From NCBI GenBank assembly GCA_937877575.1, contig CALFIZ010000067.1:1-5757 (forward strand): a DNA stretch of 5,757 nt. The letters run 5' to 3'. The notes under the pieces were generated by a model that did no database searches, had not been told where the DNA came from, and worked only from the letters and a program-made list of their open reading frames with translations. The stretch is from an uncultured Marinilabiliales bacterium (GTDB lineage: Bacteria > Bacteroidota > Bacteroidia > Bacteroidales > BM520). The translations under genes were made by a program, and so were the position numbers. This document shows positions 1 through 5,757 of the stretch, one piece after another (within the stretch, counting starts at the first letter, position 1; each line of letters starts with the position of its first letter).

Positions 1-154
1 CACTTAACGGTTCTGTTACAGGCAATTCAAGTTCATACAGTTATCTGTGGTCGCCTGCAGAATACCTCAACGACCCGACTATTCCTAATCCTACGACAGT
101 TGCGATGTATGAGACCACGACCTTCACTCTCGTTGGTACAGATGATGCAACCGG
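1..154 (+). repeat. Near-identical repeat tract, copy 1
   Basis: This stretch matches 496-649 at 147 of 154 bases by direct comparison, with identical blocks of 55 (1-55), 47 (81-127) and 26 (129-154) bases. The seven differences change only one amino acid (Asn to Asp in the LNDP/LDDP motif). Similarity falls off sharply after base 154, and the left boundary lies at or beyond the window edge. Other A modules are much more diverged at the DNA level. Confidence 0.93.
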
Positions 155-2897
155 TTGTCAGACATCAGATTATATGACTGTCACAGTTTCAGGTGACTCT
201 CTTACCATTGATGTTTCAACCACCGCTGACGTTCTCTGTTACGGTGAATCCTCAACTGTATCAGTCACAGCACATGGCGGCAACGGCAACTACACATATT
301 CATGGGTATCAGATCCGGCAGGATTCACATCCGACCAAACGAGTTTCACTGTAACTCCTGAAACCACAACGACTTATACCGTAACTGTAACCGACGGGCA
401 GTCCTCAGTAAGCGGTTCAGTTACAATCATCGTCAATGAAATGATAATTACAGATGCAGGTGAAGATATTTCAATTTACCCATCTCTGCACGTTACACTT
501 AACGGTTCTGTTACAGGCAATTCAAGTTCATACAGTTATCTGTGGTCGCCGGCTGAATATCTCGATGACCCGACCATTCCTAATCCTACGACAGTTGCGA
601 TGTATGAGACCACGACCTTCACCCTCGTTGGTACAGATGATGCAACCGGATGCCAAAGCGTTGACGAAATGACCATTACAGTCTCAGGAGAGCAGTTAAT
701 GGTATTGGCCACAGCAGATCCTTCGCCATTATGCGTAGGGGAAAGCAGCACTCTGAATGCTGAGGCAACCGGTGGTAGCGGAGAATATTCGTATCTTTGG
801 GTGGCAGATTTCGGCGGATTCCAGTCAACAGAGCAATCACCCATTGTAACTCCATGTCGCACAACCACATACACTGTGACAGTATCTGACGGATATTCAT
901 CAGTAACCGATTCCACGACTGTCATTGTCCAAAGCATACCAATGACGTATGCAGGTCCCGACAAGGAAATCTATCCTGGTTTGTCGGTAACCCTCGAAGG
1001 CTCTGTCAGCGGCTATTACGGACCTTACACATATCTGTGGTCACCGGCCGAATACCTTGACGACCCGACAATTCCTAATCCTACCACAATTCCTTTGACT
1101 GAAACCATAGTCTTCACTCTGACAGGAACTGATACTCAGACCGGATGCATAAACACTGATGAGGTTGTAATCACCGTATCTGGAACCCCGTTGGAACTCA
1201 ACGTTGTAGCTGAGCCTGAAGTCTTATGTTTAGGCGAAACCAGTCAGCTGATAGCATACATTAGCGGTGGCAACGGCAATTACCTTTTCTCATGGACATC
1301 AGACCCTGAAGGTTTCACATCCGATGAGCAGGCACCCGAGGTAACTCCTTCCGTAACAACAACCTACACTGTCGTTATTGACGATGGGCAATCGTCAGTT
1401 GAGGGAAGCATTACCGTCACAGTCAACGATAATCCAATAACATACGCCGGAGCTGACATAACAATATATCCTGGCATTACAACCACATTAAATGGTTCAA
1501 TAACAGGCGGTTCCGGTAATTACACCTATAACTGGTCACCTGAGGAACTCGTTGATGACCCTCACGCTGCAAATCCGACAACTGTTATTCTGAACCAGAC
1601 CACGGTCTTCACGCTGACAGGCGTTGACAACGTTACAGGCTGTCAGAGTTCCGACCAAGTCACGGTAACTGTGGCAGGCACCCCGTTCGGAATCATCGTA
1701 GGTGCCAATCCAACCGACATTTGTCTTGGCGAATACAGTACTCTGAGTGCAATTCCAAGCGGTGGCACCGGAACCTACACTTACCTCTGGACATCAGACC
1801 CTGAAGGTTTCACATCAACGTACCAGTTCGTTTCAGTATCTCCTACCGTAACAACAACTTATTTCGTTACAGTCAATGACGGAATGTCAACTCTAAGCGG
1901 CAGTGCAGTCGTCACAGTCAACAATCCTCCTTTAACCAATGCAGGTGTTGACCAGACGATTCTCATCGGCCACAGCACACAGCTTGACGGTTTGGTAACC
2001 GGAGGTTCAGGCAATTACAGTTATCTCTGGTCACCAGCACAATATGTCACAGACCCGACCATTCCAGACCCGATGACTGTAACACTGACCGAAAGTGTGG
2101 TTCTGACCCTCACTGGCACTGATGAAGAAACAGGTTGCCAAAGCTCCGACAACGTAATGATTATTGTGTCCGGCTCTGACTTAGAGGCGACCATCAATGC
2201 CGAATCCACTGAACTCTGCTATGGCGAGAGTACCACCCTCACAGCAGTTCCTTCAGGCGGTATCGGTGATTACTCATACCTATGGTCTTCCGTTCCGGCC
2301 GGCTTCACTTCAACAGAACAGTCACCGACAGTGACACCGCTTACCACATCAAGATATTACGTTGAAGTATCCGATGATTACAGCACTGTTGAAACCTGGA
2401 TTGACATTACAGTATATCCGAATATCAACACCACAATAATCTTAAGCAGCGACACCATCATTTACGAAGATGAAATAACCATCACCGCATACAGCAACAT
2501 CGAGGCAGCTTACCATTGGTATCCTTACGATTTGGAAGGTTCAACCATAACCCTCGATAGCAGTTACTACGAAGAAGGTGTCAACTATTTCTACGTCATC
2601 ACCACTGATTCTCACGACTGCTTTGTCGTTGATTCATCCTCATTCTATGTAAAGCACAATGACGGATTCAATATAATCGATGACAACAGCATTGTGGTAC
2701 GTCCTAACCCGTTTGACGACAAGGTTATCATAGAAACCGCTTATAATGAACCGCTTACGATTTATAGTATCACAGGACAGAAAGTCTATGAATCCTCAGG
2801 TCAGGAAACAACGATTGAAATACAAACTTCATCTTGGAAGCCGGGTATATACTTTGTAAGGACAAGAAACAGAAACATGAAGATTGTTAAAATGTAA
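1..2897 (+). CDS. Large T9SS-exported surface protein of alternating PKD/Ig-like repeats (5'-partial)
   Basis: The reading frame is open from the left edge (first full codon at base 3) to TAA at 2895-2897, giving 964 visible residues. The ATG at 105 lies inside a repeat and is not the real start. The visible protein is almost wholly tandem beta-sandwich modules of two alternating types, followed by a diverged module (2424-2663) and a C-terminal sorting domain (2700-2894). Type A modules carry AGxD near their start, LWSPAEYLDDP in the middle and TGC near the end. Type B modules carry LCxGE, a GGxGxY turn, SDPxGFTS and TTTYxVxVxDG. From family knowledge, such proteins cross the outer membrane by the type IX system and are anchored or released. 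Role as adhesin, stalk or matrix protein is inferred; no catalytic domain is visible. Thr, Ser, Tyr and Val are abundant and Lys and Arg scarce, as expected for an extracellular beta protein. Signal peptide and N-terminus lie outside the window. Confidence 0.93.
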   Translation, partial: LNGSVTGNSSSYSYLWSPAEYLNDPTIPNPTTVAMYETTTFTLVGTDDATGCQTSDYMTVTVSGDSLTIDVSTTADVLCYGESSTVSVTAHGGNGNYTYSWVSDPAGFTSDQTSFTVTPETTTTYTVTVTDGQSSVSGSVTIIVNEMIITDAGEDISIYPSLHVTLNGSVTGNSSSYSYLWSPAEYLDDPTIPNPTTVAMYETTTFTLVGTDDATGCQSVDEMTITVSGEQLMVLATADPSPLCVGESSTLNAEATGGSGEYSYLWVADFGGFQSTEQSPIVTPCRTTTYTVTVSDGYSSVTDSTTVIVQSIPMTYAGPDKEIYPGLSVTLEGSVSGYYGPYTYLWSPAEYLDDPTIPNPTTIPLTETIVFTLTGTDTQTGCINTDEVVITVSGTPLELNVVAEPEVLCLGETSQLIAYISGGNGNYLFSWTSDPEGFTSDEQAPEVTPSVTTTYTVVIDDGQSSVEGSITVTVNDNPITYAGADITIYPGITTTLNGSITGGSGNYTYNWSPEELVDDPHAANPTTVILNQTTVFTLTGVDNVTGCQSSDQVTVTVAGTPFGIIVGANPTDICLGEYSTLSAIPSGGTGTYTYLWTSDPEGFTSTYQFVSVSPTVTTTYFVTVNDGMSTLSGSAVVTVNNPPLTNAGVDQTILIGHSTQLDGLVTGGSGNYSYLWSPAQYVTDPTIPDPMTVTLTESVVLTLTGTDEETGCQSSDNVMIIVSGSDLEATINAESTELCYGESTTLTAVPSGGIGDYSYLWSSVPAGFTSTEQSPTVTPLTTSRYYVEVSDDYSTVETWIDITVYPNINTTIILSSDTIIYEDEITITAYSNIEAAYHWYPYDLEGSTITLDSSYYEEGVNYFYVITTDSHDCFVVDSSSFYVKHNDGFNIIDDNSIVVRPNPFDDKVIIETAYNEPLTIYSITGQKVYESSGQETTIEIQTSSWKPGIYFVRTRNRNMKIVKM
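3..2423 (+). repeat. Tandem 495-bp coding repeat (alternating A and B modules)
   Basis: Type A modules lie at about 3-194 (partial), 441-689, 936-1184, 1431-1679 and 1923-2174. Type B modules lie at about 195-440, 690-935, 1185-1430, 1680-1922 and 2175-2423. The distance between successive A modules is 495, 495 and 492 bp, so one A+B pair is 165 residues and one codon is lost in the pair starting at 1431. The B module at 1680 keeps the 495-bp register with the one at 1185 for most of its length, which places the lost codon near its end (about 1858-1923). Both modules resemble PKD/Ig-like folds of Bacteroidota surface proteins; exact Pfam assignment is not decided here. Each A module has one Cys (TGC) and each B module one Cys (mostly LC). 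The B module at 690 has an extra Cys in TPCRTTTY. The array continues beyond the left edge. Confidence 0.93.
496..649 (+). repeat. Near-identical repeat tract, copy 2
   Basis: This is the partner of bases 1-154 at an offset of exactly 495 bp, the repeat period. Six of the seven mismatches cluster at 551-575 and the seventh is at 623. The flanking B-module DNA (from about 690) is clearly diverged from the preceding one (from about 195), so the near-identity is local and not a whole-unit duplication. Confidence 0.93.
2424..2663 (+). other. Diverged last beta-sandwich module (protein domain)
   Basis: This stretch follows the last B module and lacks the hallmarks of both repeat types: no LWSPAEY, no GFTS and no TTTYxV motif. 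It still shows a beta-rich pattern: a T-I-I-L-S-S-D-T strand, a Tyr-His-Trp segment where the modules have Y-x-W, and a late Cys (HDCFV) where type A modules have TGC. I infer that it is a degenerate module or spacer joining the repeat array to the sorting domain. A distinct binding domain cannot be excluded. Confidence 0.6.
2700..2894 (+). other. T9SS type A C-terminal sorting domain (protein domain)
   Basis: The last 65 residues carry the full set of landmarks of this domain. They open with RPNPF followed by an alternating hydrophobic strand (KVIIE). A central TIYSITGQKVYE matches the usual IYxxxGxxV pattern, then WKPGIYFVR matches LxxGxYxV, and the end is KIVKM. In known systems this domain directs the folded protein from the periplasm through the outer-membrane T9SS translocon and is then removed by the PorU sortase, often with attachment to A-type LPS. 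Its presence implies a full por/spr secretion apparatus elsewhere in the genome. Confidence 0.93.
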
Positions 2898-2917
2898 TTA
2901 ATTGTAAATGAAATAGA

Positions 2918-5095
2918 ATGAAAAAGGTATTGTTTTTTCTTGCAGCACTGCTATGCTGCATGTCAGCTTTCAGTCAGGACAAGCAGTTAACCCTCGAAGA
3001 CTGCATATACATGAATAGGGATTTATTCCCGAAACGTCTCAGCAACCTTCAGTGGATTGAAGGTACCGATGATTACTCGTATCTCAGAAACGACACTCTT
3101 TTCAGAGGCCGCATCGGGAAAAAAGACAACGTCATCATCACTTTCAACGACCTGAATAAAGCATATAAAAACTGTGCTGAAGCCAAAGAAATGGAATTGT
3201 ACAGAATGCCACGTGTTTCATGGATTAATGCCAATGAATTCACATTTTTCAACAATTATACAATCCTCAAATACAATCTCAAGGAGAAAAAGGTCACAAA
3301 GCTGAATGAAATTGCTTTTGATGAGGAAGTAAGCAACATTGACCAGAGCAATGTGAAACAGTATTTCGCATACACTAAAGGCGCAGACCTGTATATTGTC
3401 CGCAACAGCGAGGAGATAGCAGTAGCCAAATCCGAAAAGGAAGGTGTATGCTACGGTCCAAGCGATGCACACCGCAACGAGTTCGGCATAGAAAAGGGCA
3501 CCTTCTGGTCACCGGAAGACAACTACCTCGCATTCTACAGAATGGATGAAAGCATGGTTGCCGACTACCCTCTCGTTGACATCACAACCCGCATCGCCAC
3601 CACACAGAACATAAAATATCCTATGGCCGGCGAAACAAGCCACGAAGTAACTCTCGGAGTCTATAATCTCAATACCGGCAAAACCGTTTATATGAAGACA
3701 GACGGCCCAAAAGACCAGTATCTCACCATAGTCACCTGGGATCCTTCAGAGAAATACATATATATAGGAGTCCTCAACCGCGAGCAGAATCACCTGAGAT
3801 TCAACAAATATAATGTTGCAACAGGCGAACTCGTAAAAACACTGTTTGAAGAAACTGATGAACAATACGTTGAGCCTCAGTACAATCCTATATTCCTGTT
3901 TACCACAAAAACAAGATTTGTATATCAGTCAAGACGTGACGGCTGGAACCATCTGTATCTATATGATACTGAGGGTAATATGATTCAGCAGCTAACAAAG
4001 GGTGAATGGGAAGTCACAGGCATCATCGGCATTGACGACACAGAAGAAAACATATTCATCACTTCAACGCAGGAAAGCCCGATACAGAACCATATTTATG
4101 CCGTAAACATTCCGATAGGATACACAAGAAAAATCACTAAGGAACATGGCACCCACAATGGTGTCCTGTCGTCAAAAGGCCACTATATCATTGACTCATA
4201 CAGCAGCACTGATGTGGCTTCATGTGTTGACATCATTGATGTGGATTTCGACAAAAACAAACTGAGCAACAACTACAAGGTTGTAAAGAACATATCGAAA
4301 GATGTTGACCCCCTAAAAGACTATAAACTCGGCAAAATGGAGATAGGCACTCTCATGAATAACAACGGTGATTCTCTGTATTACGAAATAATATACCCGA
4401 CTGACTTCGACCCATCCAAGAAATATCCTGTACTGCATTACGTCTATGGAGGTCCTCACCTGATGCTCATTTCGGACTCATGGTTAGGTGGTGCCGGTCT
4501 GTGGGCTCAGCGCTGGGCAGAAAGAGGCTACATTTATTTTTCTCTCGACAATAGGGGAACTCCTAACCGCGGTGCAGACTTCGAACAGATTATCCACCGT
4601 CAGTGCGGCACACACGAGACAGAAGACCAGATGGTTGGTATCAACTACCTGAAATCGCTGCCATACGTCGATGCCGACAGAATTGCCATTGACGGCTGGA
4701 GCTACGGCGGTTTCATGACGATTTCAATGATGCTGCGCAACCCTGGCGTCTATAAGGTTGCCACCTGCGGCGGTCCGGTCTGTGACTGGAAATGGTATGA
4801 GGTAATGTACGGCGAACGCTACATGGACACCCCGCAGGAAAACCCTGAAGGCTACGAAAAGGCTTCCCTGCTGAGTTACGTTGACAACCTCGATGGCAAA
4901 CTCCTGATTATCCACTGTTCCACCGATCCAGTTGTGGTTTGGCAACATAGCCTCTCACTCCTGCAGGCATTCATCGAAGCCGGAAAACAGGTTGACTACT
5001 TCGTCTATCCCGGTCACGAGCACAACGTCAGAGGCAGAGACAGAATGCACCTCTATCAGAAAATCGAAGATTATACGGATGAAAACCTGAAATAG
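2918..5095 (+). CDS. ptpA: Prolyl tripeptidyl peptidase, S9B family (PtpA-like)
   Basis: This secreted serine exopeptidase is predicted to release Xaa-Xaa-Pro tripeptides from peptide N-termini. A type I signal peptide (MKKVLFFLAALLCCMSAFS, residues 1-19) precedes a beta-propeller region (roughly 60-470) and a C-terminal alpha/beta-hydrolase domain (roughly 480-725). Visible active-site residues are the YGGP oxyanion tyrosine Tyr510, nucleophile Ser595 in GWSYGG, Asp670 in STDPVVVWQ, and His702 in GHEHNV. Glu188 in HRNEFGIEKGTFWSP and Glu628 in YEVMYGERY match the glutamates that bind the substrate amino group in P. gingivalis PtpA. Classical DPP IV has a double-Glu DWVYEEE motif instead. Triad spacing (75 and 32 residues) equals that of PtpA as I recall it (Ser603, Asp678, His710), and the 725-residue length fits that roughly 730-residue enzyme. 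There is no T9SS sorting domain, so it is probably periplasmic or envelope-bound. The ATG lies 20 bp after the upstream stop, with no clear Shine-Dalgarno, which is usual in Bacteroidota. Odd: cysteines near the active site (617, 622, 667). Confidence 0.93.
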   Translation: MKKVLFFLAALLCCMSAFSQDKQLTLEDCIYMNRDLFPKRLSNLQWIEGTDDYSYLRNDTLFRGRIGKKDNVIITFNDLNKAYKNCAEAKEMELYRMPRVSWINANEFTFFNNYTILKYNLKEKKVTKLNEIAFDEEVSNIDQSNVKQYFAYTKGADLYIVRNSEEIAVAKSEKEGVCYGPSDAHRNEFGIEKGTFWSPEDNYLAFYRMDESMVADYPLVDITTRIATTQNIKYPMAGETSHEVTLGVYNLNTGKTVYMKTDGPKDQYLTIVTWDPSEKYIYIGVLNREQNHLRFNKYNVATGELVKTLFEETDEQYVEPQYNPIFLFTTKTRFVYQSRRDGWNHLYLYDTEGNMIQQLTKGEWEVTGIIGIDDTEENIFITSTQESPIQNHIYAVNIPIGYTRKITKEHGTHNGVLSSKGHYIIDSYSSTDVASCVDIIDVDFDKNKLSNNYKVVKNISKDVDPLKDYKLGKMEIGTLMNNNGDSLYYEIIYPTDFDPSKKYPVLHYVYGGPHLMLISDSWLGGAGLWAQRWAERGYIYFSLDNRGTPNRGADFEQIIHRQCGTHETEDQMVGINYLKSLPYVDADRIAIDGWSYGGFMTISMMLRNPGVYKVATCGGPVCDWKWYEVMYGERYMDTPQENPEGYEKASLLSYVDNLDGKLLIIHCSTDPVVVWQHSLSLLQAFIEAGKQVDYFVYPGHEHNVRGRDRMHLYQKIEDYTDENLK

Positions 5096-5171
5096 ATGAT
5101 GACATCTGCAGGACATACCAAACAATAAACACCCCAATTATTTCGATTAAACAAACAATTAAAAAGAGACT

Positions 5172-5757
5172 ATGAAGAAACTGTTACAACGTATAAGCAA
5201 TTTCATCTTTGGAAAATACGATTCAAAAACTTTCCCAAGAATATGGATATTATTACTTGATATCTTCCTGACCACATTTTCATACGCTGTAATAGAGTTC
5301 GTAGTATATTTCCCATTCAACAAAAGTAATTTCATATTTAATGATACGCTGAAAGAATACATAGTACTCATTGTATTTTACACCCTATCATTTCTGATTT
5401 TCAAGACATACAAGGTAATGATGCGCTTTACAGAGTTTAACGACATCAAAACCGTCAGCATCGCAACATTTTCAGCCACCGCTACAATAACAATTTTAAA
5501 ATTCCTGTTGATTAATATTGGGGCTTCGACTAAAATATTTGCCAACGCTTTCTTCCCACATTATTCCATAATATTTTACCACTTTGCCCTGACTTTTGCT
5601 GCGATGACTATGACAAGGCTGTTTATCAGAAGCAAAAGGAGATTTATAAAGGAATCTTTGGACCAAGACCTGAACCCAAACCAAAGCGATTTAATCGGCT
5701 GGTTCTCTTTTTGCAATGGCTGCTGTCACTATTCTATCGCCTCTTCAGGCGTGGAGG
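5172..5757 (+). CDS. FlaA1/WbpM/CapD-like polysaccharide biosynthesis protein, N-terminal membrane region (3'-partial; possible frameshift)
   Basis: An ATG at 5172 opens a frame without a stop to the window edge (195 full codons). A weak A-rich leader (AAAAAGAGAC) precedes it, 76 bp after the peptidase. Residues 1-153 look like the N-terminal part of FlaA1-type proteins. They show FPRIWILLLDIF entering helix 1 (about 23-46), helix 2 (63-77), a FKTYKVMMRFTEFNDIKTV loop (77-95), helix 3 (95-117) and helix 4 (about 131-152). The loop corresponds to the usual Tyr-x-x-x-x-Arg-x-Thr-x-x-x-Asp pattern. In full proteins a GxGxxG nucleotide-binding motif and an NDP-sugar dehydratase/epimerase domain follow, serving capsule or O-antigen synthesis at the inner membrane. 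No glycine-rich motif appears by residue 195. From about residue 155 the frame becomes Cys/Ser-rich and unlike the family, so a frameshift near 5634-5637, a long linker or a truncated gene are all possible. Early DNA is far more A/T-rich than the peptidase gene. Confidence 0.65.
   Translation, partial: MKKLLQRISNFIFGKYDSKTFPRIWILLLDIFLTTFSYAVIEFVVYFPFNKSNFIFNDTLKEYIVLIVFYTLSFLIFKTYKVMMRFTEFNDIKTVSIATFSATATITILKFLLINIGASTKIFANAFFPHYSIIFYHFALTFAAMTMTRLFIRSKRRFIKESLDQDLNPNQSDLIGWFSFCNGCCHYSIASSGVE

Noticed and set aside
105..107. ATG at 105 as the start of the repeat protein
   Set aside because: The same frame is open back to base 3 and encodes the first half of a repeat module almost identical to the one at 496-649, so this Met is internal.
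536..964. 142-codon minus-strand open frame across the repeats
   Set aside because: It lies opposite strongly repetitive, clearly coding + strand sequence and shows no family features. Similar antisense frames recur at other repeats (for example 2021-2209), as expected from the repeat itself.
2918..2974. Lipoprotein signal (lipobox) in the peptidase leader because of the LLCC motif
   Set aside because: The residues before the cysteines (A-L-L) do not match the L-[AST]-[GA]-C pattern, and a normal type I cleavage region (SAFS before QDK) follows.
5096..5128. Tiny frame (MMTSAGHTKQ) directly after the peptidase stop
   Set aside because: It has ten codons, no ribosome binding site and no hydrophobic or leader-like character. 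It is most likely chance sequence in the gap.
5096..5171. Terminator or Bacteroidota promoter (TAnnTTTG box) in the gap before the third gene
   Set aside because: I looked for an inverted repeat followed by T's and for a TAnnTTTG element. Only weak partial matches such as TTATTTCG were seen, which is too little to call.
5496..5684. 62-codon minus-strand open frame at the right end
   Set aside because: It overlaps the helix 3-4 region of the FlaA1-like protein on the other strand, and its translation shows no recognisable features.
5738..5751. Small hairpin CGCCT-CTTC-AGGCG at the right edge
   Set aside because: A 5-bp stem with a 4-base loop inside an open frame and with no T run in view is easily chance. 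The window ends six bases later, so it cannot be judged.

Overview
The window looks like a chromosomal piece from a Bacteroidota bacterium, most likely of the order Bacteroidales. Three things point there. The first protein ends in a type IX secretion (T9SS) type A sorting domain. The second protein closely resembles the prolyl tripeptidyl peptidase (PtpA) of Porphyromonas gingivalis. Start codons follow A/T-rich leaders without a strong Shine-Dalgarno sequence. I cannot name a genus from the sequence alone.

Layout, all on the + strand. (1) Bases 1-2897 hold the 3' part of a very large secreted repeat protein, open at the left edge. It contains about five alternating pairs of two beta-sandwich (PKD/Ig-like) modules with a 165-residue (495-bp) period. 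These are followed by one diverged module and the T9SS sorting domain (2700-2894). (2) Twenty bases later, 2918-5095 encodes a complete 725-residue S9B-family serine exopeptidase. Its triad (Ser595, Asp670, His702) and substrate N-terminus-binding glutamates identify it as a PtpA-type enzyme rather than a classical dipeptidyl peptidase IV. (3) After a 76-bp A/T-rich gap, 5172 to the right edge encodes the N-terminal four-helix membrane region of a FlaA1/WbpM/CapD-like nucleotide-sugar-modifying protein. It is incomplete at the window edge, and its reading frame becomes doubtful after about base 5637. No gap exceeds 300 bases, and I saw no RNA gene, CRISPR array, insertion sequence or convincing terminator.

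How they may work together: the repeat protein would be exported through the T9SS and displayed on or released from the cell surface, probably as an adhesin or stalk. PtpA would act in the periplasm or on the envelope, trimming Xaa-Xaa-Pro tripeptides from peptides in an amino-acid-fermenting lifestyle. The third gene probably belongs to surface polysaccharide synthesis. The 20-bp spacing suggests the first two genes may be co-transcribed, but nothing in the sequence shows a shared biochemical task. I did not find convincing evidence of an undescribed system. The points most worth a second look are the homogenised repeat tract, the regularly paired cysteines in the repeats, the active-site-proximal cysteines in PtpA, and the composition and frame change at the right end.
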